A DNA stretch of 64,000 bases from Flavobacterium fluviale (GCF_003312915.1 NZ_CP030261.1:3038001-3102000), one strand, 5' to 3'; positions 49,689-59,771 are shown, counted from the stretch's first letter. Notes: generated by a model not told the origin, from the letters alone. Translations and numbers: made by a program.

Positions 49689-52600
49689 TTATGCTTTAGA
49701 TTTATTCATTGCTTTTTCAAGTTTGGCAAACAAAATGTAAAGTCCTGGAATAATTACCAGACCAAACACAGTTCCAATTAACATACCGCCTGCAGCCGCA
49801 GTTCCGATGGAACGGTTACCTACAGCCCCCGCACCAGAAGCAATACACAGCGGAATCAATCCTGAAATAAAAGCAAAAGAAGTCATCAAAATTGGTCTGA
49901 AACGAAGTCTAGCACCTTCAATCGCGGCTTCTGTAATATCTCTTCCTATTTTGTTTTGTGCCATTGCAAATTCTACAATTAGAATCGCATTTTTGGCGAG
50001 CAGACCAATCAGCATCACGAGTGCTACCTGCGCGTAAATGTTATTGTCTAATCCAACCATCAAAAGGGCAAGATAAGAACCAAAAACTCCCACAGGAAGA
50101 CTTAATAATACAGGGAACGGAAGTAATAAACTTTCGTATTGTGCGGCCAATAATAAGTATACAAATAGTATACAAAGCGCAAAAATGTAGATGGTTTGGT
50201 TTCCTGATAAAATTTCTTCACGCGTCATACCAGACCATTCCAGTTCAAAACGGCTAGGGAGTTTTTCTGCAGCGATTTTTTCTACGGCAGCAATTGCTTC
50301 TCCAGAACTGTAGCCTTCTGCAGGTTCTCCGTTAATCATAGCCGACATGTACATATTATATCTTGTAAGTACTTCTGGACCGTAAACTCTTTCTAATTTG
50401 ATAAAAGTGGAGAACGGCACCATTTCGCCGGCATCATTTTTTAGGTACATATCCAAAATACTTTCAGGATTTTTTCTAAACTGTGGACTTGCCTGTACCA
50501 TCACTTTATACATTTGAGAAAAACGGATAAAATTGGTCGCATAAAAAGAACCTAACATCGTCTGCAAGGTTGCCATTGCATTGTCTACTGAAATTCCTTT
50601 TTTCGCCGCAAGATCGTAATCAATATGAATTAAATACTGCGGAAAAGTGGCGTCAAAACTGGTAAAAGAGTTTTGTATTTCTGGCGAAGCATTTAATTCT
50701 TTAATAAAGTTTTTCGTCACTTCATCCGTATTCGTAATGCTTCCGCCGGATTTATCCAATAGTCGAAGTTCGAAACCACTGGTATTACCAAAACCAGGAA
50801 CGGTTGGCGGTGCAAATATTTCAATTTGTGCATCAGAAATGCCTTTTGTTTTTTCGCTGAGAAGCGCAATAAATTCATTTACAGAAATATCACGATCGCT
50901 CCAGTCTTTTAGGTTGATCATTCCCATTCCGTACGAAGCTCCAGCAATTTCAGTCACGATGCTGTATCCTGCAAGCGTAGTTACGTTGTCGACGCCTTGA
51001 ATTCCTTTGGCCGCTTTAGTTACTTCATCCAATACTTTTTCGGTACGTTCGACAGTTGCACCCTGCGGTGTGGTAACACTTACGTAAACCATTCCCTGAT
51101 CTTCAGACGGAATAAATCCTGACGGTAAAAATTTACTTGTTCCCCAAGTAAAAAGACAGAAAAGAACCAGTAAACCAACGGTAACCGAAGTTCTGTCGGC
51201 AAACTTTACTAATACTTTAATATATTTTGAAGTTACATTATCAAACCAATTGTTGAATCTATGGAAAAAACGATCTAATAATGATTTTTTTTCTTTATTC
51301 GGATCATGCGCTTTTAGCATAATCGCACAAAGAGCAGGAGTAAGGGTAAGGGCGTTAATTCCAGAAATGACAATACTAATCGCCATTGTCAAAGAGAACT
51401 GCCTGTAGAAAACCCCAACTGGACCGCTCAAAAATGCAACGGGAATAAATACAGCAGCCATAACAATTGTAATTGCAATTACGGCACCTGTAATTTCTTT
51501 CATGGCACTTATAGTGGCTTCAAGCGGTGCCATATGTTCTTCGGAAATTTTGACGTGAACGGCCTCGACGACGACAATAGCGTTATCAACTACAATTCCG
51601 ATGGAAAGTACCAAAGCAAAAAGAGTCAGTAAGTTGATCGAGAATCCCATCATCGACATAAAGGTAAACGAACCAATAAGCGCGACAGGTACTGCCAATA
51701 CTGGAATTAAAGTAGATCTCCAATCTTGCAGGAAAATGAAAACTACAAAGGCTACTAAAAGAAAGGCTTCAATCAAAGTTCTTAAAACTTCATGAATAGA
51801 AGCATCTAGAAAACGGGAAACGTCGTACGCAATATTAAATTCCATTCCCGGAGGAAAGGAAGTTCCTTTTAATTCGGTCATTTTTTCTTTTACGCTCGCA
51901 ATAACTTCAGAAGCGTTAGAACCCGGACGTTGTTTCAACATAATGGATGCTGATGGTCTTCCGTCGGTTTTAGAAACCATTCCGTAACTCATCGAACCAA
52001 ATTCTATTACAGAAATATCTTTTAATCTTAATATCGTTCCATCAGAGTTGGCTCTTAAAGGGATTTCTTCATATTGTTTTGGCTCAAAAAATTTCCCGCC
52101 ATATTTGATTACATATTGTAACTGATTATCAAGCTGTCCAGATCCTTCACCCACTTTACCTGGTGCAGCAGAAATGTTTTGTTTTTGAAGTGAGCTGATT
52201 ACTTCATTTGCCGAAATATTATAAGAAAGCATCTTTTGCGGATCCAGCCAGACACGCATAGAATATTCTTTTTGCCCCATAATTTCGGCACGTCCTACAC
52301 CATCAATACGTTTTAATTCCTGCAGGATATTAATATCTGTAAAGTTGAAGATAAACTGCTCATCCTGAGTTTTGTCTGTACTCGTAATGTTCAAGTACAT
52401 CAGCATACTGTTCACCTCTTTTTCGGTCGTAACACCCGCGCGAATTACCTCTTCGGGAAGTTCGTCCAATATAGTTGTTACACGGTTCTGCACATTTACA
52501 GCCGCTAAATCGGGATCGGTTCCAACTTCGAAGAAAACCTGGATTAAGGTTAAACCGTCATTGGAAGTTACGGTCGACATATACGTCATTCCCGGTACAC

Positions 52601-52811
52601 CATTTATAGCTCTCTCGAGCGGAAGGGCGACGGCGTTGGCAGAAACCTCTGCATTTGCTCCTGTATATTTGGCTGTTACGGTTACAGAAGGCGGTACAAT
52701 ATCTGGGAATTGGGTAATGGGAAGCTGGAACAAAGCCAGTAAACCCAAAAGAACTATCATAACCGAGATGATTAATGACAATATTTTTCTTTTGATAAAT
52801 AACTCTATCAT
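49689..52811 (-). CDS. RND multidrug efflux pump, AcrB/HAE1 type
   Basis: A 1040-residue inner-membrane pump with the AcrB layout: first helix (IKRKILSLIISVMIVLLGLLALFQLPITQFPDIVPP), two large periplasmic loops, and helices 2-6 and 8-12. Helix 4 bears the proton-relay pair in LFALVLSIGIVVDNAIVVVEAVH (two aspartates would be D-D in AcrB; here VVDNAIVVVE). C-terminal VALVMLIGLLAKNAILIVEFA is the second relay helix. Trimeric, exports hydrophobic drugs. Second gene of the MFP-RND-OMF operon. Confidence 0.93.
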   Translation of the reverse strand: MIELFIKRKILSLIISVMIVLLGLLALFQLPITQFPDIVPPSVTVTAKYTGANAEVSANAVALPLERAINGVPGMTYMSTVTSNDGLTLIQVFFEVGTDPDLAAVNVQNRVTTILDELPEEVIRAGVTTEKEVNSMLMYLNITSTDKTQDEQFIFNFTDINILQELKRIDGVGRAEIMGQKEYSMRVWLDPQKMLSYNISANEVISSLQKQNISAAPGKVGEGSGQLDNQLQYVIKYGGKFFEPKQYEEIPLRANSDGTILRLKDISVIEFGSMSYGMVSKTDGRPSASIMLKQRPGSNASEVIASVKEKMTELKGTSFPPGMEFNIAYDVSRFLDASIHEVLRTLIEAFLLVAFVVFIFLQDWRSTLIPVLAVPVALIGSFTFMSMMGFSINLLTLFALVLSIGIVVDNAIVVVEAVHVKISEEHMAPLEATISAMKEITGAVIAITIVMAAVFIPVAFLSGPVGVFYRQFSLTMAISIVISGINALTLTPALCAIMLKAHDPNKEKKSLLDRFFHRFNNWFDNVTSKYIKVLVKFADRTSVTVGLLVLFCLFTWGTSKFLPSGFIPSEDQGMVYVSVTTPQGATVERTEKVLDEVTKAAKGIQGVDNVTTLAGYSIVTEIAGASYGMGMINLKDWSDRDISVNEFIALLSEKTKGISDAQIEIFAPPTVPGFGNTSGFELRLLDKSGGSITNTDEVTKNFIKELNASPEIQNSFTSFDATFPQYLIHIDYDLAAKKGISVDNAMATLQTMLGSFYATNFIRFSQMYKVMVQASPQFRKNPESILDMYLKNDAGEMVPFSTFIKLERVYGPEVLTRYNMYMSAMINGEPAEGYSSGEAIAAVEKIAAEKLPSRFELEWSGMTREEILSGNQTIYIFALCILFVYLLLAAQYESLLLPFPVLLSLPVGVFGSYLALLMVGLDNNIYAQVALVMLIGLLAKNAILIVEFAMAQNKIGRDITEAAIEGARLRFRPILMTSFAFISGLIPLCIASGAGAVGNRSIGTAAAGGMLIGTVFGLVIIPGLYILFAKLEKAMNKSKA

Positions 52812-52861
52812 TATATTTTTTTTAGATCAATAATTAAATAACTGTTTTACAAGCCGATAAC

Positions 52862-53953
52862 CTACATTTGTTTGATGTTGATTTTATCGCCGTCTCTTAA
52901 TGATTGCGTACCTTCCTGTACAATCAGGTCGTCATTTTTTAGACCATCATTTAGGATATAAACATCATCAAGAGTACTTCCAATTGTAACATTGGTCATT
53001 TTAACTACTCCATCTTTTTTTACTAGAAATACGTATTGTTTGTCCTGAATTGAAAAAACAGCTTTCTGCGGAATTAAAATTGCATTGGTTTTTGGTTCTG
53101 AAATAATCAGTTTACCAGAAGTTCCGTGTTTGATAAATCCCTGCGGATTGTGAAATTTGGCTTTATATTGAATAGAACCCGTTTGTCTGTCGATTTCTCC
53201 GTCGGCAGTTCTTAGTTCTCCTTTTTGATCGTAAACCATTCCGTTTGGCAAGACAAGTTTTATATCTCCTTGTGTATTAAGAGTTTTGTCTTCCATCATT
53301 TGGAAATATGTATTTTCAGGAATTGAAAAATAAGCGTAAACGTCATCCAGCTGAGAAACGGTAGTCAATAATGAACCATTTTCTACTAAACTTCCTTCTT
53401 TAAACGGAATTCTATCTACAGTTCCGTCAAACGGCGCACGGATTGTCGTAAAACTAATCTGCTGGTTGATTGCTTTTCTTTCTGCGGCAGCGTGGGCTAA
53501 TTTCGCAGAAGCCGCTTCATGTTTTGCTTTTGATAATTCTAATTCTTTGTCGGCAATTACTTTTTTATTGAAAAGAGTTTGTGCTTGTTCTAATTCTACC
53601 GTTGCGATTCTTAAATCGGCTTTTGCGCTTTTGAAAACAGCTTCGGCTTTCAGCAGCTGAATTTGAAGTTCGACATCGCTTATTTTAAATAAGATTTGTC
53701 CTTTTTTAACTTTTTGTCCTTCGCTTACATAAACTTTGTCTAGTAAACCAGGAATTCTAACGTGGATTTCTACATTGTTTTTAGCATGTACATCGGCAAC
53801 AAATTTGCTCGAAACTATGGTGTCTTTTAATGTGACTTTGTATACAGGAAGTGTTTTAATGTTTTCGGAATTCTTTTTTGCTTTATCACCGCACGAGACT
53901 AAAACGAACAATGATAAAGTGAATAAAAGGAATGGATTTTTATAAATATTCAT
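52862..53953 (-). CDS. RND efflux membrane fusion protein (AcrA-like)
   Basis: A 363-residue periplasmic adaptor with a lipoprotein signal (LSLFVLVSCGDK, lipidated cysteine near residue 21). Elements in order: lipoyl half-motif (VHVRIPGLLDKVYVSEGQKVKKGQILFKI), a coiled-coil hairpin (about 90-150, KAEAVFKSAKADLRIATVELEQAQTLFNKKVIADKEL), the second lipoyl half with TTIRAPFDGTVDRIPFKEGSLV, then the beta-barrel and membrane-proximal domains. First gene of the efflux operon; bridges the pump to the outer-membrane duct. Confidence 0.92.
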   Translation of the reverse strand: MNIYKNPFLLFTLSLFVLVSCGDKAKKNSENIKTLPVYKVTLKDTIVSSKFVADVHAKNNVEIHVRIPGLLDKVYVSEGQKVKKGQILFKISDVELQIQLLKAEAVFKSAKADLRIATVELEQAQTLFNKKVIADKELELSKAKHEAASAKLAHAAAERKAINQQISFTTIRAPFDGTVDRIPFKEGSLVENGSLLTTVSQLDDVYAYFSIPENTYFQMMEDKTLNTQGDIKLVLPNGMVYDQKGELRTADGEIDRQTGSIQYKAKFHNPQGFIKHGTSGKLIISEPKTNAILIPQKAVFSIQDKQYVFLVKKDGVVKMTNVTIGSTLDDVYILNDGLKNDDLIVQEGTQSLRDGDKINIKQM

Positions 53954-54185
53954 GATTAGGTTTTAAAAATTAAATAAAAATATACGCTCCCCAATGCAAG
54001 AAAAGGGAGTTTGAAATCTATGTAAATATTGAAATTAGAGATGTTTTCGGATTACTTCCTTTTTGGATAGAAGCACCGTTCTTAGAAAAAATGCTTTTAT
54101 AACAATGATATTTCATACGCCATACAGGCACATGAAAAATCGTTTCAGAAAAATCTAAAATATAAAAACAACCAAATTTGGAGTC

Positions 54186-54545
54186 CTAGAATAACTGATA
54201 TAAATGAAGATAAGTATGCCTTTGAACTTGGTATATTGAAACTATACCATATATTAAGCTCTTTTTGTAAAGCTTGAAGTTTATAAGATTACTAAAATAA
54301 GGAGCTTTGATTGTACTTTGTTCTAAAGTAGTTGCTCTGGATTTTATTTTCTTTTTGAGTTTATAATGAACTTCTAAATTTTTAGAAGAAGAATAATCTG
54401 AAGAATTAAAGAGTGTATCATCTGCGGTAACACTGTCAAGAGTAATGCAGCTGCTAAAATGTACAGGCTGTTGATACGTTTCGGTGCCTCTAAAGAAAGA
54501 AAGCAGCGAAAGTAAAACGATATATATGAACTTAATAGGTTTCAT
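54186..54545 (-). CDS. Hypothetical secreted protein
   Basis: A 119-residue possible protein upstream of the RND operon on the same strand. The N-terminus (MKPIKFIYIVLLSLLSFFRG) looks like a signal peptide or anchor; the remainder is Ser/Lys/Tyr-rich and without recognisable domain. The distance to the RND operon is 232 bases, so co-transcription is uncertain. The chance that this is a non-coding frame is appreciable. Confidence 0.4.
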   Translation of the reverse strand: MKPIKFIYIVLLSLLSFFRGTETYQQPVHFSSCITLDSVTADDTLFNSSDYSSSKNLEVHYKLKKKIKSRATTLEQSTIKAPYFSNLINFKLYKKSLIYGIVSIYQVQRHTYLHLYQLF

Positions 54546-54776
54546 TTACAGCACAGCAGGATTATATTTGTTACTTAAAAACAAGGCTTATAGTTGTTGA
54601 AAGTGCGCCAAATATAGCAATTTGAAAAGTAAGGATTCTTAAAATTTTTCTAAAAACCATAAGAATTAAAAATTTGATAATAATTGAAGTTGATTTTTAG
54701 GGTTTTAAATTTTCGTCGGTATTTATTTTAATAAGTTAGAATTGCTATATTAGTTGACCACTTTAAAACGTATAAA

Positions 54777-55139
54777 ATGTCAAATCAATTCCAAGACGTA
54801 ATCAGAAAAGCGTATCATGCTTTTAACGAAAGAAATATCGACAACTGCCTATCGACAATGCAGGAAGATGTAAAATGGTCAAAAGCATGGGAAGGCGGTT
54901 ATATAATTGGACACGAAGAAATTAGGCAATATTGGACAAGACAATGGGCAGAAATTAATCCGAAAGTAGATCCGGTTGGTTTTGTTGAAAGGGAAAATGA
55001 CAGTTTAGAAGTTTTAGTACAGCAAAATGTAAAAGACCTGCAGGGTAATTTGATTTTTGATGGTCTAGTTAAGCATGTTTATACTTTTGAAGATGGCTTG
55101 ATTAAGACAATGGATATAGAGTTGGTTCAAGAAGATTAG
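54777..55139 (+). CDS. SnoaL-like (NTF2-fold) protein
   Basis: A 120-residue cytoplasmic protein with a single SnoaL/NTF2-like domain: RKAYHAFNERNIDNCLSTMQEDVKWSKAWEGGYIIGHEEIRQYWTRQW and the closing strand GLVKHVYTFEDGLIKTMDIE. These folds act as small-molecule isomerases, hydrolases or binding proteins; the substrate is unknown. It is 6 bases upstream of a small membrane-protein gene and likely cotranscribed with it. Confidence 0.85.
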   Translation: MSNQFQDVIRKAYHAFNERNIDNCLSTMQEDVKWSKAWEGGYIIGHEEIRQYWTRQWAEINPKVDPVGFVERENDSLEVLVQQNVKDLQGNLIFDGLVKHVYTFEDGLIKTMDIELVQED

Positions 55140-55145
55140 TTATAA

Positions 55146-55373
55146 ATGCGTTTAATGGGGCAAATAATTTTAATACTCCTAGCAATGATAGTCATTGGTG
55201 CTTCAATATATATCATTAGATATAAAGACAAAGGCAAGCCAGAGGCGGGAATTAAAAGAGATAATAATTCGGAATATTTTCGAGATTATATTAATTTGAA
55301 GTTGTATTGGACCTCTCTGGGTTTTATTTTTTTGGGTGTTACACTTTTAATTGTAATATTGATAGGGAGCTAG
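55146..55373 (+). CDS. Small two-helix membrane protein
   Basis: A 75-residue protein with two membrane helices (about 5-25, IILILLAMIVIGASIYIIRY, and 52-72, YWTSLGFIFLGVTLLIVILIG) separated by a charged loop (KDKGKPEAGIKRDNNSEYF). No family is recognised. It follows the SnoaL-like gene by six bases and is probably its operon partner. Confidence 0.62.
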   Translation: MRLMGQIILILLAMIVIGASIYIIRYKDKGKPEAGIKRDNNSEYFRDYINLKLYWTSLGFIFLGVTLLIVILIGS

Positions 55374-55555
55374 TATTTAGCTAATTTTCTTATTAGAAAT
55401 CGTAAGATTTAAAATAGGTTCGAATACTAAAGAAAATCTATTATTAAGAATGATTTTTGTCAAAAGAGTATTAAAAGAGGTTTTGAAATTAGATTATGCC
55501 ACAGTTTTCGATCAGTAATCTGTCTGGATCTGCAAAATCTGCGTGAAAAAAATCA

Positions 55556-55590
55556 TTGAAAAAAGGTTTACACTTTTCAGCATAAACCTT
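55556..55590 (-). terminator. Terminator of the pentose-phosphate operon
   Basis: AAGGTTTA (55563-55570) and TAAACCTT (55583-55590) pair; A-rich DNA below 55563 gives a T run in the minus direction. Confidence 0.65.
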
Positions 55591-55613
55591 ATAAATATTG
55601 AAGAAACAATTTC

Positions 55614-56330
55614 TTAATTCGTTCCAGCAGCAATCTTATCCACCAAAAACAATAACTCACCAGAAACAGGCTTAATCAATTGCATTGGATATAAAGTCGG
55701 ATTAAATTCTCCAGTCGTAACTTCTTTTAAGGCGTGTGTTTTCTTCTCTCCAAAAGCCACTACAATGATTTTTGCAGCTTTGTTGATTAACGGAGCAGTT
55801 AGCGTAATACGATGCATTTTTTGAGGCGCTAAATAATAAGCGTCAACCCATTTGGTTTGTTCTTCTAAAACTGCTTCACCTGGAAAAAGAGAGGCAGTGT
55901 GTCCGTCATCTCCCATACCTAATAAAATTAGGTCAAATTTTCCTTCCTCGCCTAAAACCTTTCTGATAGTCTGCTCATATGTTGCAGCATATTCTTCTGG
56001 TGTAACGCCGTCTTTGTACATTTCAAAGATGTTTTCCTGCGGAATAGGAACGTGGCTCAATAACGTTGAATAAGACATTTTTGCATTACTCAAATCATCA
56101 TTAAGCGGAACCCATCTTTCATCACCCCAAAAAATATAAACTTTACTCCAGTCTATTTTGTCTTTGTAAGCGTCAGAAGCTAATAATTTGTAGATTCCTG
56201 CAGGAGAAGAACCTCCTGTAAGAACGGCTGTAAACTTGCCTTTTGAAGCAATGGCTTTTTCTGCAGCATCTGCAAAAAGATCAGCTGCAGTAGTATTAAT
56301 TTCTTCTGTTGTATTATATATCTGTATCAT
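55614..56330 (-). CDS. pgl: 6-phosphogluconolactonase
   Basis: A 238-residue SugarP_isomerase-fold enzyme of the devB type. Signature elements: AVLTGGSSPAGIYKLLAS (phosphosugar loop), VYIFWGDERWVPLNDDLSNAKMSYSTLLSHV, and DLILLGMGDDGHTASLFPG with the catalytic-site D-D-G-H. It hydrolyses 6-phosphogluconolactone in the oxidative pentose-phosphate pathway. The start overlaps the end of zwf by 17 bases, so the two are translated together. Confidence 0.95.
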   Translation of the reverse strand: MIQIYNTTEEINTTAADLFADAAEKAIASKGKFTAVLTGGSSPAGIYKLLASDAYKDKIDWSKVYIFWGDERWVPLNDDLSNAKMSYSTLLSHVPIPQENIFEMYKDGVTPEEYAATYEQTIRKVLGEEGKFDLILLGMGDDGHTASLFPGEAVLEEQTKWVDAYYLAPQKMHRITLTAPLINKAAKIIVVAFGEKKTHALKEVTTGEFNPTLYPMQLIKPVSGELLFLVDKIAAGTN

Positions 56331-57852
56331 TTAAAACTTCTTCTTCTTTTTTAACGTTTTGTGTGTTCGGAATCCATTTGTGCCCTTGACGTGCCAGTAG
56401 TTCGTCAGCTTCTTCTGGTCCCCAGCTTCCTGCTTTGTAATTTGGGAAATTGGTTGGAGCAGTTGTTTTCCATACTTGCTGGATTGTATCAATAGCATCC
56501 CAAGCTTCTTCTACCTGATCCCAACGCATAAATAGGGTAGGATCTCCCGCTAAAGCATCGGCCAATAAGGTTTCATAAGCTTCTGGTGACATTGTAGAGC
56601 AGGCGAAATAATCAAAAACCATTTCGGCAGGTCTTAAAGCCAGAGATAAACCTGGTTTTTTGGTCATAAACTGCAATTTAATATCCATTGCAGGCTGAAT
56701 ATTGATAATCAGTCGGTTTGGTGTCATGCCTTCTTTTCCATAAGAAAATGAAGAATGCGGTACTGGTTTGAACTGAATAATAATAGAAGATTGTTTTTCT
56801 TCCATTCTTTTTCCAGAACGCAAATAAAACGGAATTCCCTGCCATCTCCAGTTGTCCAGATAAATTTTCATTGCCACGTAAGTTTCTGTATTAGAATCTG
56901 GTGCAATTCCTTTATCCTGACGATATCCCGGAACTGGTTTTCCGTTGATAGCTCCAGCATCGTACTGACCTCTAACAATATAATGGTCAACTTCTTCTGG
57001 TTTAATACGACGAATTGACTTTAATACATCTGCTTTACGATTACGAATATCATCTGCAGCTAATGATGCAGGAGCTTCCATTGCCGTCATACATAAAATT
57101 TGAAGCAAGTGATTCTGAATCATATCTTTCAAAGCTCCAACTCCTTCGTAAAATCCGCCTCGTTCTTCAACACCGACTTCTTCTGCTACGGTAATCTGGA
57201 CAAAATCAATAAAATTACGGCTCCATAAAGGTTCGAACATTGAATTTCCAAAACGGAAAGCCAAGATATTCTGCACGGTTTCTTTCCCTAAATAATGGTC
57301 GATTCTATAAATCTGCTCTTCTTTGAAAGTCTGCGAAAGCATTTCATTCAATTCAATTGCAGAAGCTTTATCGTAACCAAAAGGTTTTTCTATAATAATA
57401 CGATCCTGCTTTGAATTTGCTGCAAGTCCGATTTTTTTGATATTACTAGAAATTGTAGAGATAAAAGAAGGTGTAATCGACAAATAGAACAAACGATTGG
57501 CACGTTCGCCAAAAGCAATGTCAAAATTGTTGATTTTCTCGTTTAATCCTATATACGATTCTTCTTTGTCAATATCAAGACTGTGATAAGTAATGTGCGA
57601 AAGAAATTTTTCCGTTTCTGGATCAGAAATTCCTTTTTTTCTTGAAAAAGCATTTAGGTTTTCTAAGACATAACTGCGAAAATCTTCATTGGATTTTTCT
57701 GCTCTTCCAAGGGCAATAATCTGAAACTTCTCAGACAAACGACCGTCAAGATACAGATTTTGAAAAGCGGGAAAGAGCTTTCTCTTTGCCAAGTCTCCAG
57801 TTCCTCCAAAAATAACAATGATTGTTGGATTTTTTAGTTTATTTTTAGTCAT
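56314..57852 (-). CDS. zwf: Glucose-6-phosphate 1-dehydrogenase
   Basis: A 512-residue enzyme. The NADP-binding GGTGDLAKRK is at 16-25, and the substrate motif RIDHYLGKETVQN, with the catalytic His and Lys, is the family signature. Length is usual. It oxidises glucose-6-phosphate to 6-phosphogluconolactone, producing NADPH, the first step of the oxidative pentose-phosphate pathway. Order gnd-zwf-pgl on the minus strand; 27 bases after gnd. Confidence 0.97.
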   Translation of the reverse strand: MTKNKLKNPTIIVIFGGTGDLAKRKLFPAFQNLYLDGRLSEKFQIIALGRAEKSNEDFRSYVLENLNAFSRKKGISDPETEKFLSHITYHSLDIDKEESYIGLNEKINNFDIAFGERANRLFYLSITPSFISTISSNIKKIGLAANSKQDRIIIEKPFGYDKASAIELNEMLSQTFKEEQIYRIDHYLGKETVQNILAFRFGNSMFEPLWSRNFIDFVQITVAEEVGVEERGGFYEGVGALKDMIQNHLLQILCMTAMEAPASLAADDIRNRKADVLKSIRRIKPEEVDHYIVRGQYDAGAINGKPVPGYRQDKGIAPDSNTETYVAMKIYLDNWRWQGIPFYLRSGKRMEEKQSSIIIQFKPVPHSSFSYGKEGMTPNRLIINIQPAMDIKLQFMTKKPGLSLALRPAEMVFDYFACSTMSPEAYETLLADALAGDPTLFMRWDQVEEAWDAIDTIQQVWKTTAPTNFPNYKAGSWGPEEADELLARQGHKWIPNTQNVKKEEEVLNDTDI

Positions 57853-57879
57853 TGTGTGTAGTTGTGTTGCTTTAATTTC

Positions 57880-59289
57880 TTATTCAGACCATTGTGTGTG
57901 AAATACACCTTCTTTGTCGATACGCTCGTACGTGTGAGCTCCAAAGAAATCACGCTGTGCCTGAATTAAGTTTGTTGGAAGATTTGCAGATCTGTAAGCA
58001 TCAAAATAAGCCAATGAATTCATAAGTCCAGCCACAGGCAATCCTTTTTGAACAGCAAACTGAATAACAGCTCTCATTCCGGCTTGGTTATCATTTAATT
58101 TAGAAGCAATTCCTGAATCTAAAAGTAAGTTTGGTAAAGCTGCTTTTGCAACATACGCTTTTCTAAAGTCTTCTAAAATATTAGCACGAATAATACAGCC
58201 ACCTCGCCATATTTTGGCAACAGTTTCTAAGTTTAACCCGTAGTTATATTCTTTAGAAGCGGTATGAAGCTGTGCCAAACCTTGCGCATAAGTTACCACA
58301 ATAGAAAGGTATAAAGCCGATTTTAAAGCTTCAATTGCTTCGCTTGTACTTACATCAGATGCTTCGCCATTCCAAACTAATTTTTCAGAAGCTTCAATTC
58401 TTTCCGGTTTTGTTTTAGACATATCGCGCATAAAAACCGCCGCATCGATAGTCGGAACTGGGACTTGTAAATCCATTGCATTTTGCGAAGTCCATTTTCC
58501 TGTTCCTTTCGATTTAGCCCAATCTGAAATTTTGTTGATCAAAAGACTTCCATCTTCATCTTCTTGTTTTAAGATACTTGCTGTAATTTCGATCAAATAC
58601 GATTTAAGATCATGAGTCTGGTTCCATTCTTCAAAAGTTTTTTGAATAGTGGTATCATCCAAATTATAACCTCTTTTCATCAGGTCATAAATCTCAGAGA
58701 TCAACTGCATGATTCCGTACTCAATTCCGTTGTGAACCATTTTTACATAGTTTCCAGCAGAACCATTTCCAAGATATTCTACGCAAGGTTCACCATCCAC
58801 TTTTGCAGCAATTGCTTCAAAGATAGGGCGAAGTCTTTCATAAGCTTTTTGATCTCCTCCAGGCATCATAGCAGGACCGAATCTCGCGCCTTTTTCTCCG
58901 CCTGAAATTCCCATTCCGAAGAAGTGAATACCTTTTTCAGATAATTCTAAAAATCTTCTGTCTGTATCGGTAAAATAAGTGTTTCCACCATCAATTATAA
59001 TATCTCCTTTATCTAAGTGCGGCAGTAAGCTTGCAATGGCGCTGTCTACTGGTTTTCCAGCTGGAACCAATAGCATAATCGCTCTTGGCTGCTGAATAAG
59101 TTCTACAAAATGTTTAACATCTGTCGTAGCTTCAATAGTATGGTCGGCATCGGCTTCTTGTTGAAGAGAATTGACTTTTTCGGTATCTAAGTCTAAACCT
59201 GCAGCCGCAAAGTTGTGGCTGGCAATATTTAAAAGTAAGTTACGGCCCATTACGCCAAGACCTACAATTCCAAAATCAAATTTGTTCAT
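57880..59289 (-). CDS. gnd: 6-phosphogluconate dehydrogenase, decarboxylating
   Basis: A 469-residue NADP-dependent enzyme. The N-terminal FGIVGLGVMGRNLLLNIASHNF is the Rossmann fingerprint, KMVHNGIEYGIMQLISEIYDLM carries the catalytic lysine, and KIWRGGCIIRA matches the family. It converts 6-phosphogluconate to ribulose-5-phosphate. The ATG at 59289 gives the standard N-terminus; a TTG 9 bases upstream is possible but unneeded. First gene of the operon. The 482-base upstream gap also holds repeat elements. Confidence 0.97.
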   Translation of the reverse strand: MNKFDFGIVGLGVMGRNLLLNIASHNFAAAGLDLDTEKVNSLQQEADADHTIEATTDVKHFVELIQQPRAIMLLVPAGKPVDSAIASLLPHLDKGDIIIDGGNTYFTDTDRRFLELSEKGIHFFGMGISGGEKGARFGPAMMPGGDQKAYERLRPIFEAIAAKVDGEPCVEYLGNGSAGNYVKMVHNGIEYGIMQLISEIYDLMKRGYNLDDTTIQKTFEEWNQTHDLKSYLIEITASILKQEDEDGSLLINKISDWAKSKGTGKWTSQNAMDLQVPVPTIDAAVFMRDMSKTKPERIEASEKLVWNGEASDVSTSEAIEALKSALYLSIVVTYAQGLAQLHTASKEYNYGLNLETVAKIWRGGCIIRANILEDFRKAYVAKAALPNLLLDSGIASKLNDNQAGMRAVIQFAVQKGLPVAGLMNSLAYFDAYRSANLPTNLIQAQRDFFGAHTYERIDKEGVFHTQWSE

Positions 59290-59568
59290 AGTTTTCAATT
59301 AACTAAATTATTAGAAGGATGTTTTTCGCATAAAAAGTACGAGAAAGTATGGTAATTCTTTTTCATTCAATGTTTTGCAGAAAAACAAAGTTTGTTTTAA
59401 TCTTACATTTCAAAATGTAGTGCGCTAAGTTAGAGAAAAATGCTGAAAAATAAGGAGTAAAATAGTTCAGTTTTAGTCTTTATTGTGATACTTTTTATGT
59501 GTGAAAATTACGCTTATTTTGATTTTGAAAAAGTATTTAAAATTTATTTTTATGTTTGGTATAAGTTT

Positions 59569-59766
59569 TTAAACACATAGGTACATAGTTTTTGGAAACC
59601 TTTAAAAGGCGTTTCACTTATTTAAACAAACATAGAATTACAACACGTCAACTTTGTCAAAGTTCAAAACTTTGACAAAGTTGACGTGTTGTATGCATAA
59701 AGTTAAGAAACGAGTTTATTTTTATAAACTTTTGAAATCAAAAAAACTATGTTTATATGTGTTTAA
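59569..59766. repeat. Nested inverted-repeat intergenic element
   Basis: Outer arms TTAAACACATAGGTACATAG (from 59569) and its partner (59742-59766) are complementary in 22 of 25 positions. Inside, CAACACGTCAACTTTGTCAA... (59641-59664) and its complement (59668-59691) form a perfect 24-bp hairpin with a 3-base loop. No coding frame. The core AACTTTGTCAAAGTT is the same as in the terminator at 46848. Resembles a MITE-like or REP-type unit. Confidence 0.78.
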
Positions 59767-59771
59767 GTATT

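Noticed and set aside
49807..50257. Plus-strand frames opposite the C-terminal part of the RND pump.
   Set aside because: Antisense shadows with no domain and no promoter.
52372..52833. A 153-codon plus-strand frame opposite the RND pump gene.
   Set aside because: It is fully antisense to a well-conserved AcrB-type gene and has no recognisable domain.
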